Assembly: GCA_030427585.1 (NCBI GenBank)
Contig: JAUIBW010000013.1
Span: 62,001-126,000 of the forward strand
Length of the DNA: 64,000 nt
Direction of reading: 5' to 3'
Origin: Bacteroidia bacterium
GTDB taxonomy: Bacteria; Bacteroidota; Bacteroidia; Flavobacteriales; Flavobacteriaceae
Shown here piece after piece: positions 18,091-25,963 of this stretch. Position 1 is the first letter of the stretch. Every line of letters starts with the position of its first letter. The notes beneath the pieces are model-generated. The model saw only the letters and a program-made list of their open reading frames with translations. It was not told the DNA's origin and searched no databases. A program made the position numbers and the translations under genes.

Positions 18091-19770
18091 ATGCAAACCA
18101 TAGATTGGATCGTACTACTAGGAACCTTACTATTTATAGTATTATATGGTGCCTGGAAAACCAAAGGCAGTAAAAATGTAAAAGATTATATTCGAGGTGG
18201 AAATGATGCGCATTGGTGGACCATCGGTCTATCGGTAATGGCAACACAGGCAAGCGCTATCACTTTTCTTTCTGCACCAGGGCAAGCTTTTCATGACGGA
18301 ATGGGTTTTGTGCAATTTTATTTTGGGGTTCCTATAGCCATGGTGGTTATTTGTATGGTATTTATCCCAATCTATCATAAATTAAATGTCTATACTGCCT
18401 ATGAGTATCTCGAAAGCCGATTTGATCTCAAAACCAGAAGTTTAACTGCTATTCTATTTTTGGTTCAAAGAGGATTAGCTGCTGGCATCACCATTTTTGC
18501 TCCAGCTATAATATTATCATCTGTATTAGGTTGGGATCTGATTACTTTAAATATTATAATAGGTATACTGGTAATTATATATACTGTTTCCGGAGGAACA
18601 AAAGCTGTTAATATTACCCAGAAACAACAGATGGGTATCATTTTTATTGGGATGCTGGTTGCCTTTTTTATTATCATAAGTTACCTCCCAGAAGGAATTA
18701 CCTTTTCTAAAGCATTGGATATTGCAGGTGCCAGCGGAAAAATGGAAGTTCTTGACTTCTCGTTTGATCTCGAGAATCGTTATACATTCTGGAGTGGAAT
18801 CATTGGAGGAACATTTTTGGCCCTCTCCTACTTTGGTACAGATCAAAGCCAGGTACAACGATATTTAACAGGTAAATCTATAAAAGAAAGTCAGCTAGGG
18901 CTTTTGTTTAATGGATTACTAAAAGTACCTATGCAGTTTTTTATTCTCTTAGTTGGAGTAATGGTATTTGTTTTTTATCAATTTAATACGTCTCCTTTAA
19001 ATTTCAATCCCAAAGGAAAAGAAGCTGTACTTAATACAGAATATGCAGCGCAATATACCGCATTAGAAAACGAACTTGCAGAAATTCATGATGCAAAAGA
19101 TGCCGTAATTAAAAGATATCTGACTGAGCAAAAACCAGAAAATAAAAATCGAATTCAGGAACTAAACAAAAAAGAAAAAGAAATTCGTGAAGCTGCAAAA
19201 ACAGTAATCAAAAAATCAGATATCACAGTAGAGATCAATGATAAAGATTATGTATTTATTCATTTTATTTTAAACAATCTGCCCAGAGGGCTTATCGGCC
19301 TGCTTCTCGCCGTTATCTTATCTGCTGCCATGTCTTCTACAGCTTCAGAGCTAAATGCCTTGGCATCAACTACCGCAATTGATTTATACAAACGAAATGT
19401 ATCCGAAGAAAAAAGCGACCAACATTATGTATCGGCTTCCAAATTTTTCACTCTGGGATGGGGGCTTTTAGCGATTGTAGTAGCCTGTTTTGCCGATTTA
19501 TTCGATAACCTTATTCAATTAGTAAATATTATTGGTTCAATTTTTTACGGAAATGTGCTAGGTATATTCTTATTAGCTTTCTTTGTGAAATTTGTACATA
19601 GCAACGCTACTTTTGTAGCAGCACTTATTACCCAGGTAATTGTGATTCTTGGTTGGTATTATGAATGGATGCCATATCTATGGCTCAATTTATTTGGATG
19701 TGTTCTGGTAATGACTATCGCGATATTTATACAACCCTTAATGGGATCTAAACCCAAAATAACAACCTAA
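18091..19770 (+). CDS. Sodium:solute symporter (SSF family) with hydrophilic coiled-coil insertion
   Basis: This 559-residue protein has about 13-14 hydrophobic helices. SSF features include GLSVMATQASAITFLSAPGQ near residue 50, SYFGTDQSQVQRYLTGKS near 250, and the helix AVILSAAMSSTASELNALAS. Between about residues 305 and 390 there is an 85-residue Glu/Lys-rich, helical insertion of coiled-coil character, which separates two membrane segments and is absent from the neighbouring SSF. Sugars or glycosides are typical cargo of this SGLT-like subgroup. Its stop overlaps the oxidoreductase start by one base (TAATG), so the two are translationally coupled. Confidence 0.88.
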   Translation: MQTIDWIVLLGTLLFIVLYGAWKTKGSKNVKDYIRGGNDAHWWTIGLSVMATQASAITFLSAPGQAFHDGMGFVQFYFGVPIAMVVICMVFIPIYHKLNVYTAYEYLESRFDLKTRSLTAILFLVQRGLAAGITIFAPAIILSSVLGWDLITLNIIIGILVIIYTVSGGTKAVNITQKQQMGIIFIGMLVAFFIIISYLPEGITFSKALDIAGASGKMEVLDFSFDLENRYTFWSGIIGGTFLALSYFGTDQSQVQRYLTGKSIKESQLGLLFNGLLKVPMQFFILLVGVMVFVFYQFNTSPLNFNPKGKEAVLNTEYAAQYTALENELAEIHDAKDAVIKRYLTEQKPENKNRIQELNKKEKEIREAAKTVIKKSDITVEINDKDYVFIHFILNNLPRGLIGLLLAVILSAAMSSTASELNALASTTAIDLYKRNVSEEKSDQHYVSASKFFTLGWGLLAIVVACFADLFDNLIQLVNIIGSIFYGNVLGIFLLAFFVKFVHSNATFVAALITQVIVILGWYYEWMPYLWLNLFGCVLVMTIAIFIQPLMGSKPKITT

Positions 19771-20750
19771 TGCATTCTGAAAAAATCATAAAATGGGGAA
19801 TTATTGGGTGCGGCAAAATAGCACATAAGTTTGCTAATGATCTAAAATCAGTTCCTAATGCAAAACTTCATGCCGTTGCAAGCAGGAGTTTAAAAAAAGC
19901 TCAGGAGTTTGGGAAGGAGCATCAAGCCTCTACCTATTATGATAACTATGAATCCTTAAGTCTGGATCTTGATATTGATGTCATATATATTGCGACACCA
20001 CATGTATTTCATTATGAAAATACCATAATGTGTCTCAACCAAAAAAAAGCTGTCCTATGCGAAAAACCGTTTGCAATGAATACTACCCAGGTCGAAGAAA
20101 TGGTCACGCTTGCAAAAAAGAACAAAGTATTCTTAATGGAAGCACTTTGGACCTATTTCCTTCCACATTACACCTATGTTTTAAATATTGTCACATCTAA
20201 TGAGCTTGGCAAAGTAAAAACACTGAAGGCAGATTTTGGGTATACAATCACTTTTGATCCCAACGGAAGGGTATTTAACAAAAAACTGGGGGGTGGTAGT
20301 CTTATGGATATAGGTATATACCCATTATTTGCGGCATTAAGTATTTTAGGGTATCCCGAAGAAGTAAATGCCCAGGCTACTATAGGGAAAACAGGAATTG
20401 ATGAAGATTGTAGTATCCAGCTTCGTTATAAAAATGGAGCTACGGCTTCACTATTTAGTACTGTTATCCAGAAAACCAATACAACCGCTACTCTCGAATT
20501 TGAAAATGGATTAGTTACTATCCATAGTCATTTTCATGAGCCTTCTTCTATCACTATCCAAAAAGAAGGAAAATCAGAACGTATAGAATTTAACGTTACT
20601 ACAAACGGTTATAACTATGAAGCTAGTCATGTACAGGAGATGTTGCTACAAAACCGTACAGAAAGTACACTCATGAGTTTCGAAAAAAGCCTTCAGTTAA
20701 TCAATCTGCTAGATACAGTAAGAGAAAAAATAGGTCTGCATTACGATTAA
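19770..20750 (+). CDS. Gfo/Idh/MocA-family NAD(P)-dependent oxidoreductase
   Basis: This 326-residue protein has the Rossmann motif GIIGCGKIAHKF near residue 11 and the family signature CEKPFAMN near residue 100. The C-terminal alpha/beta domain holds GGGSLMDIGIYP, where Asp and the following residues line the active site. Such enzymes oxidise or reduce hydroxyl groups of sugars, inositols or glycosides. The one-base overlap with the symporter gene suggests that it acts on the imported substrate. Trans-dihydrodiol dehydrogenase-like members share this architecture, so the precise substrate is open. Confidence 0.88.
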   Translation: MHSEKIIKWGIIGCGKIAHKFANDLKSVPNAKLHAVASRSLKKAQEFGKEHQASTYYDNYESLSLDLDIDVIYIATPHVFHYENTIMCLNQKKAVLCEKPFAMNTTQVEEMVTLAKKNKVFLMEALWTYFLPHYTYVLNIVTSNELGKVKTLKADFGYTITFDPNGRVFNKKLGGGSLMDIGIYPLFAALSILGYPEEVNAQATIGKTGIDEDCSIQLRYKNGATASLFSTVIQKTNTTATLEFENGLVTIHSHFHEPSSITIQKEGKSERIEFNVTTNGYNYEASHVQEMLLQNRTESTLMSFEKSLQLINLLDTVREKIGLHYD

Positions 20751-21002
20751 ATTGAATTTCTTACTTATTTCTATTTTTCAAATCCAAAAGTATAGAGATA
20801 CATTCCTATTATAATACTGTTTGGTAAACGGTATGTTATTCATAATAAAAATCATTATTCATCACTCCTCGAAAAAGCGTTAAAAAGCTTAAAAATAATA
20901 CTATTAGGAATAGAAGTATAAAAAATATCCTATATTTAAAATGTATATCTATTACTCTTTGACCACAAATAGTTACCCAAAACAATACTTAACCTATTTT
21001 AT

Positions 21003-21527
21003 ATGAAGAAATTATTACTTTTTTTCGCACTCATATCTTATCAGATATTGTCTGCCCAAATCGATGCAACTTCAGTAATGGTATTACCTGTTCTTACTAA
21101 TACTGAAATGAATAGTGCAGTTACCCCTAATCAAGGAAGTATAATATACAACAGTACCGATAATTTAATCTATAAACATGACGGTACAAATTGGTTGGCT
21201 CTTCAGTCTGTAGTATCTACGGTAGAACAACTTAAAATTATTAGAGGAAATGTCAATGCAAATGGAACTATTGCTCAGGGATCTGGATTTACGGTGACCG
21301 CTCTTGCAAACGCGAGATATCAAATAGACTTTACTGTACCCTTTAGCACTATACCCAGCGTAACGTTTACTACAGGAGACCTTACTGCGCTAAATAATTA
21401 TGAGGATAATATTGCCAATATAATATTTATCTCTAATAGTAGAGTGGTAATCGTTACCCTTGATGCTCCTAATGAAAATGGTAGAGAAACTTCATGGTTT
21501 TCTTTTATAGCTGTTGGGCCTCGTTGA
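21003..21527 (+). CDS. Secreted hypothetical protein with C-terminal beta-sandwich-like domain
   Basis: The 174-residue protein starts with a signal peptide (MKKLLLFFALISYQILSAQ, cleavage after the AQ). The segment NQGSIIYNSTDNLIYKHDGTNW is a pattern common in flavobacterial surface proteins, and the C-terminal 95 residues are rich in Thr, Ser and Phe strands (GSGFTVTALANARYQIDF), like tail-fibre or H-type modules. No type IX secretion tail is present. I do not recognise a function. It is a single gene with spacers of 252 and 331 bp on its two sides. Confidence 0.68.
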   Translation: MKKLLLFFALISYQILSAQIDATSVMVLPVLTNTEMNSAVTPNQGSIIYNSTDNLIYKHDGTNWLALQSVVSTVEQLKIIRGNVNANGTIAQGSGFTVTALANARYQIDFTVPFSTIPSVTFTTGDLTALNNYEDNIANIIFISNSRVVIVTLDAPNENGRETSWFSFIAVGPR

Positions 21528-21858
21528 TCTATTATTTTTAACTTAAACAAAAAAAGGGTTCTAACAATTCTTAGTATATTATTATCCAAATTGGGTGATG
21601 CTCATGTTTTAGCGTTTAAAAAACTGAGTGTTATAACCTTATGGGGATTATTTATAACAAACTATATGATGAAATTAGGAAATTGTATATCAGAGGATTA
21701 TGTAGTACCTGTCATATTCGGGTGTTATTACCCCTCAAACAGCTATACATGGTTTTAAGTTAATCAGAAACCCTCTAGATTTATAAATAAAATACATTAG
21801 ACAAATATCCTATATCTCATTGTTATCGCCAACAAATTAAATACTTAAAAAAACTAAA
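21528..21858 (+). other. Intergenic region of 331 bp, no gene seen
   Basis: The stretch is AT-rich. I found no ORF, strong hairpin or TAnnTTTG promoter in either strand that I would defend. Confidence 0.4.
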
Positions 21859-22248
21859 ATGTCACAAATAAAAATATATGGACTAAAAGCTAATTTGAAA
21901 AATAAAAAAGAACAACTCTCTGATATTATTCATAATTGCGTGGTTGAATCTCTACAATTTCCCAAAAACAAAAAAGCACACCGATTTATAAACCTTGAGA
22001 AAGATGATTTCTATTATCCAGAAGGAAGAACAAATGAATACATAATAATTGAAATAATGATGATTTCTGGAAGAACTGTTGAAACAAAAAAAAGATTGAT
22101 TAAAATGCTTTTTAAAGAAATTAGCGAAAAAATAAAAATTTCCACAACAGATATTGAAATATCAATAATAGAAAGCCCTGCAACAAATTGGGGATTTAGG
22201 GGAATGACTGGAGACGAAATTTCTTTGAATTACAAAATAGATGTTTAA
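21859..22248 (+). CDS. Tautomerase-family protein (Tautomerase_2-like), N-terminal Pro absent
   Basis: The 129 residues show the pattern QIKIYG..L, IHNCVVESL, HRFINLEKDDFYYP, IIIEIMMISGRTVETKK and NWGFRGMTGDEISLNY found in a family commonly annotated as tautomerase. True tautomerases use Pro1 after Met removal, but here Met is followed by Ser. The protein therefore probably lacks classical tautomerase chemistry, or uses another residue. It has no signal peptide and stands alone, 331 bp after the previous gene. Function unknown. Confidence 0.72.
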   Translation: MSQIKIYGLKANLKNKKEQLSDIIHNCVVESLQFPKNKKAHRFINLEKDDFYYPEGRTNEYIIIEIMMISGRTVETKKRLIKMLFKEISEKIKISTTDIEISIIESPATNWGFRGMTGDEISLNYKIDV

Positions 22249-22360
22249 TTATTAGTAAAATCATAAAAACCACAACACTCTACCCTATAAAGTATAGCTA
22301 GTAATACTATTGCATCATAGTTTTAAACCAGTAAAAACTAAAATTAGTAGATTTTATATT

Positions 22361-22409
22361 ACAAAAAGTAAAATAAACTTGACTTTTTGTAAATTTTAAT
22401 TTACTTTTA
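22361..22409 (+). promoter_or_regulatory. Promoter with two inverted repeats upstream of the XRE pair
   Basis: ACAAAAAGT (22361-22369) is the reverse complement of ACTTTTTGT (22382-22390). GTAAATT (22389-22395) is the reverse complement of AATTTAC (22398-22404). A possible promoter, TTG at 22379-22381, 20 bp, then TACTTTTA at 22402-22409, overlaps both dyads. That placement fits repression by the HTH protein encoded just downstream. The XRE-operator link is inference. Confidence 0.5.
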
Positions 22410-22434
22410 CACCATCAATTAAAAATCGAACAAG

Positions 22435-22902
22435 ATGAAATACTTATTATCAAACAAGTTTAAAAAGCCTGGATGGGTTTTGCTTATTATTGGGATTACA
22501 TTAGGAATATTACACGCTATTAATAACTATGAGTCCGATGTATTTAGAGTTAACGTGATTTCCTTATTTCATAATGATACTATTTTTTCTGAAAACAATG
22601 GATTTATTAGTATTATTAAAGATAGTATTATAGATGAACTAATTTCTATTATGATTATTGTTGGAGGTCTACTTGTCGGCTTTTCGAAAGAAAAAATCGA
22701 AGATGAGTTTATTGCCAGGATTAGATTAAACTCATTAAAATGGGCTATTTTGGTTAACTACGGGGTGTTATTATTTGCAACCCTATTTTTATACCATAAT
22801 AATTTCCTGAATATAATGATCTATAACATGTTCACCCCTTTACTCATTTTTATTCTTCGTTTTAATTATGTAGTATATAAAAAAACTAGTCATGAAGAAT
22901 AA
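22435..22902 (+). CDS. Hypothetical integral membrane protein with four predicted helices
   Basis: This 155-residue protein has hydrophobic segments near residues 15-28, 62-80, 98-118 and 125-145, and short charged loops. There is no signal peptide and no recognised domain. It starts just after a dyad-rich promoter and overlaps the XRE regulator gene by 11 bp, so the two are expressed together. Pairs of a small membrane protein and a short XRE regulator are frequent in Bacteroidota, but the function of the membrane part is unknown. Confidence 0.7.
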   Translation: MKYLLSNKFKKPGWVLLIIGITLGILHAINNYESDVFRVNVISLFHNDTIFSENNGFISIIKDSIIDELISIMIIVGGLLVGFSKEKIEDEFIARIRLNSLKWAILVNYGVLLFATLFLYHNNFLNIMIYNMFTPLLIFILRFNYVVYKKTSHEE

Positions 22903-23092
22903 TATAAAAGTCGAAAGAGCTATTCATGATTTAACACAAGCTGATTTAGCAAAAAAAATTGGAGTTAGTAGGCAAACGATTAATGCAATGGAAAAGAATA
23001 AATACGTCCCATCAACTGTTCTAGCGTTAAAAATTGCCAGACTTTTCAAAAAGCATGTAGAAGATATTTTCTTTTTAGAAGAAGAGGATTGA
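22892..23092 (+). CDS. Short XRE-family helix-turn-helix regulator
   Basis: The 66 residues are almost entirely one HTH_3 domain: VERAIHDLTQADLAKKIGVSRQTINAMEKNKYVPSTVLALKIARLFKKHVEDIFF (given here only as its pattern), with recognition helix near SRQTINAMEK. It belongs to the small YozG/YgzD-like regulator type. The start overlaps the preceding membrane protein by 11 bp. It likely binds the inverted repeats in the promoter of its own operon. A bidirectional terminator follows immediately. Confidence 0.85.
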   Translation: MKNNIKVERAIHDLTQADLAKKIGVSRQTINAMEKNKYVPSTVLALKIARLFKKHVEDIFFLEEED

Positions 23093-23096
23093 AAAC

Positions 23097-23124
23097 AAAA
23101 AAGCGTTCCAAATGGAACGCTTTT
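23097..23124. terminator. Bidirectional intrinsic terminator
   Basis: GCGTTCC (23103-23109) pairs with GGAACGC (23114-23120) across a 4-base loop. The stem is flanked by A6 and T4. It separates the XRE gene on the plus strand from the convergent DUF2911 gene on the minus strand. Confidence 0.85.
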
Positions 23125-23149
23125 ATGATTTGTGTGTGAAAAAGAGTGT

Positions 23150-23992
23150 TTATTTAACTCCCCACTCTGCAAGGGAATCTTTATTCATTTTAACATAGTC
23201 AGCATTTCCTGCCTTCTCTGCTAACTCTAACGAAGTTTTTGCTGCTTTTATTGCCCCATCCTTATCTCCAGCCAGAGAATAAATCAAAGATTGTTGTCTA
23301 TGGTACCAAAAAGCAGGCTCTTTACGTAGTGATATTGCTTTATCAATATGCTTTTTTGCTTTTGCAAATTCTCCAGAATCTTTATAAAAAGTAGCGGCAA
23401 GATAGTGATCACTATCGGTTGGACCAGCCATAGTTTTTTCAATACTGGCAATGGTTTGTGCTTTTGCAGCAGTTGTTATCGTAACTGCAGCTTCTGTGTT
23501 TGCCCAAATAAAATTCAGAACTGCAGAATCCATTGTAAAATCACTAAACATGATAGTAAATGTTTCTACATTCATAGGAATGGTATTTGCTTTTACAGTT
23601 ACTGTAGCTGCTACCTTGGTAGCATCCCATTTTTGTGGGGTCCCCCAATTATTTGCATCGCTATAAAAAATTATTTCCCAATTTTCTTTACCTGGTTTTG
23701 TAAAAATTGCATATGTTCCTTTTTTTAACTCTTTACCTGCAACTTTTACATCATCACTAAATGTAATTTGAGTATTTTTATTAGCTCCTGTCCTCCAGAG
23801 TTTATCATAAGGTACTAAATTCCCAAAAATAGCTCTTCCTCTCATACTAGGGCGAGAATATTCAACAGAAACATCTGTCAACCCAATAACCTGATCTATT
23901 TTAGAACTAGGACTTGGTTGTGGTGCTTTTACCTGAGCTTCAATTCCGAAAGAAAATAAAGCCATAGAAAGAAATAAAATAATCTTTTTCAT
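23150..23992 (-). CDS. DUF2911 domain-containing secreted protein with C-terminal TPR-like helices
   Basis: This 280-residue protein has a signal peptide (MKKIILFLSMALFSFGIEAQ). The DUF2911 domain (about 25-170) shows the hallmark VEYSRPSMRGR, LVPYDKLWRTGAN and GTYAIFTKPG patterns. The C-terminal 90 residues look like two TPR-type helical hairpins (YLAATFYKDSGEFAKAKKHIDKA and following). The domain is widespread in Bacteroidota and has no known activity. It should be periplasmic or surface-associated. It is monocistronic, with its own terminator and a divergent aquaporin gene upstream. Confidence 0.88.
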   Translation of the reverse strand: MKKIILFLSMALFSFGIEAQVKAPQPSPSSKIDQVIGLTDVSVEYSRPSMRGRAIFGNLVPYDKLWRTGANKNTQITFSDDVKVAGKELKKGTYAIFTKPGKENWEIIFYSDANNWGTPQKWDATKVAATVTVKANTIPMNVETFTIMFSDFTMDSAVLNFIWANTEAAVTITTAAKAQTIASIEKTMAGPTDSDHYLAATFYKDSGEFAKAKKHIDKAISLRKEPAFWYHRQQSLIYSLAGDKDGAIKAAKTSLELAEKAGNADYVKMNKDSLAEWGVK

Positions 23993-24086
23993 TATAGTTA
24001 GTTTAGTTTGGTTTAAATTGTTTAATGACGAAAATAAGGATTACAACATACATTAAAAGTTAACAAAAACTTAAAATAACTAATAG

Positions 24087-24094
24087 TATATTTG
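24087..24094 (+). promoter_or_regulatory. -7 promoter box for the aquaporin gene
   Basis: TATATTTG matches TAnnTTTG perfectly, 19 bp upstream of the ATG at 24114. The -33 region lacks a clear TTTG. Confidence 0.5.
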
Positions 24095-24113
24095 CCATCA
24101 TTATAAAAAAGTA

Positions 24114-24773
24114 ATGAGAAAATATATATCCGAAAGTATAGGAACTTTTAGTATGATATTTTGTGGTACTGGTGCTATGACTATTAATGAAGTAACCGGT
24201 GGAGATGTCACGCATGTAGGTATTGCAATTACCTGGGGACTTATTGTAATGGCAATGATTTATGCTTTTGGAGAAATATCCGGAGCACACTTTAATCCTG
24301 CAGTGACTATTGCATTTGCATATGCTAAAAAATTTGAATGGAAAGAAGTACCTAAGTATATTACCGCTCAATGTATTGGTGCCATACTAGCTAGTAGTAT
24401 TCTACTCTTTTTATTTCCGGAAAGTGAATTCCTCGGTGGAACTTTACCCTCCATAGATGATCTAAGAGCATTCGTTTTGGAGACCTTACTCACTTATTTT
24501 CTTATGGTTGTTATCATTAACGTTTCTACAGGTTCAAAAGAAACTGGTACTATGGCAGGAATCGCAGTTGGCGGTGTGGTATTGCTGGAAGCCATGTTTG
24601 CAGGGCCAATGACTAATGCCTCCATGAATCCCGCCAGATCACTGGGACCAGCTTTATTATCTGGTCATTGGGAACATCAATGGTTGTATTTTATTGCTCC
24701 TATTCTAGGTGCACTATTGGCTGTTTTAACCTGTAAATTGGTAAAACCTGATAATTGCTGTACTGATTGTTAA
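24114..24773 (+). CDS. MIP-family aquaporin/glycerol-facilitator channel
   Basis: The 219-residue protein shows the two-fold repeat of the family. The first half has NPA at 61-63 in SGAHFNPAVT, and the second has NPA at 172-174 in SMNPARSLGPAL. Six membrane helices fit the hydrophobicity. The Arg after the second NPA is the selectivity-filter Arg of aquaporins. Water or small uncharged solutes such as glycerol or ammonia are likely cargo. The Cys-rich C-terminus (NCCTDC) is unusual and might bind metal or disulfide-link. It is divergent from DUF2911. Confidence 0.92.
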   Translation: MRKYISESIGTFSMIFCGTGAMTINEVTGGDVTHVGIAITWGLIVMAMIYAFGEISGAHFNPAVTIAFAYAKKFEWKEVPKYITAQCIGAILASSILLFLFPESEFLGGTLPSIDDLRAFVLETLLTYFLMVVIINVSTGSKETGTMAGIAVGGVVLLEAMFAGPMTNASMNPARSLGPALLSGHWEHQWLYFIAPILGALLAVLTCKLVKPDNCCTDC

Positions 24774-25020
24774 AAAAATAGTAAGCTTATTTACCATAAA
24801 TATTAGGTCTCTTAGTAGAATTTTAGTCGCATTACATATCAGATTTACTATAACTAATTTTGTTTATTTTAGATGAATATCAAAATAAAACCTAAACCAA
24901 TTTAAGGTTTATGATCACCCTCTTTATCCACATAAACTGATTTTTTTTGGTATTGTATCTCATAAAAGTCATTCTTTTTAACATATATTTACAATTAATA
25001 AACCAATCCCATATCCCTCA

Positions 25021-25377
25021 ATGGAGCATTTTTCTAATGATTTTTTTCAAGTAGACCTATACGACCAATATGCTATACTTACTATTCATGAAAATGTAGA
25101 TTTTTCGCTTAATAGAGCTTCAATACTAAGAGACAAACTTAAAAAGCATTACGAATCGAAGGGCTTTATAATGATTAGCCATCGCAAGTTTGAGCACAAA
25201 ACTTCTCCAGAAGTATATAAACAAGGGGTATTAGACAATATGAAAGGATTGGCAATTGTATCTAGTAAAACTAAAGAAAGAGACAAAGCTATTCTGGAAC
25301 AGCCATTATTCGGTAAATCCTTTGCATTTTTTAGTACGCTCGAAGAAGCAAAAGCCTGGGCAAAAAGTTTTTTCTAA
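25021..25377 (+). CDS. Hypothetical cytoplasmic protein, possible SpoIIAA/STAS-like fold
   Basis: The 118-residue protein has alternating strands and helices (YAILTIHENVDF, LRDKLKKHYESKGFIMISHRKF, KGLAIVSSKTKERDKA) and a C-terminal FSTLEEAKAWAKSFF typical of the SpoIIAA/STAS-like family found across Bacteroidota. There is no signal peptide or membrane helix. It stands alone, 247 bp after aquaporin. The fold is inferred from pattern only and the function is unknown. Confidence 0.65.
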   Translation: MEHFSNDFFQVDLYDQYAILTIHENVDFSLNRASILRDKLKKHYESKGFIMISHRKFEHKTSPEVYKQGVLDNMKGLAIVSSKTKERDKAILEQPLFGKSFAFFSTLEEAKAWAKSFF

Positions 25378-25391
25378 CAGAGTTTATTTAT

Positions 25392-25442
25392 AATTTTGTT
25401 TAATATATTATTTATTTTGTTAAACAAAATTTTGTACATTTG
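25392..25442 (+). promoter_or_regulatory. Promoter and 12-bp inverted repeat upstream of the photolyase operon
   Basis: AATTTTGTTTAA (25392-25403) is a perfect reverse complement of TTAAACAAAATT (25420-25431), separated by 16 bp. The second arm touches a -7 box TACATTTG at 25435-25442, 20 bp from the ATG at 25462. A regulator bound here would block the promoter. Light- or stress-responsive control is a guess from the photolyase context. Confidence 0.55.
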
Positions 25443-25461
25443 TTAGTATACCTTCTAGTTT

Positions 25462-25956
25462 ATGAAAATCTATACATTAAAAGCGAAACAATACCTTCCT
25501 GTATCTATAGAAAAAGCCTGGGAGTTTCTTTCTAACCCAAAAAACCTAAAAACCATAACGCCGGAATATATGAAATTTGAGATTTTATCTGGTGCTGATC
25601 GTAAAATATATCCTGGTCAAATCATACAATATACGGTTACTCCGATCTTAGGAATCAAAAACAAGTGGGTAACAGAAATAACACATATAAAGAACAAGGA
25701 ATATTTTGTAGATGAACAGCGATTTGGCCCTTACTCATTTTGGCATCATAAACACTTTATTAAAGAAATTCCTGGTGGTATCGAAATGGAAGACATTATC
25801 GATTATAAAATACCACTTGGGATATTGGGACAATTAATTCATCCTATGATTGTAAAACCAAGATTAAAAGAAGTGTTTGAATATCGCAAAAAGAAATTAA
25901 TCGAATTATTCGGATCATTAGAAACCAAAGCAAATAATGAAATTATATTTGTATAA
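25462..25956 (+). CDS. SRPBCC-family (polyketide cyclase/START-like) protein
   Basis: The 164-residue protein has the helix-grip fold pattern: an N-terminal strand KAKQYLPVSIEKAWEFLSNPKNLKTITPEYM, a central strand series ending in WVTEITHIKN and DEQRFGPYSFWHHKHFIKE, and a C-terminal long helix. Such domains bind hydrophobic ligands in a pocket. It is first in the SRPBCC, SDR, photolyase run with gaps of 7 and 1 bp. This trio recurs in flavobacterial genomes. The ligand is unknown, and a lipid or light-linked product is speculation. Confidence 0.82.
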   Translation: MKIYTLKAKQYLPVSIEKAWEFLSNPKNLKTITPEYMKFEILSGADRKIYPGQIIQYTVTPILGIKNKWVTEITHIKNKEYFVDEQRFGPYSFWHHKHFIKEIPGGIEMEDIIDYKIPLGILGQLIHPMIVKPRLKEVFEYRKKKLIELFGSLETKANNEIIFV

Positions 25957-25963
25957 AACTTAA

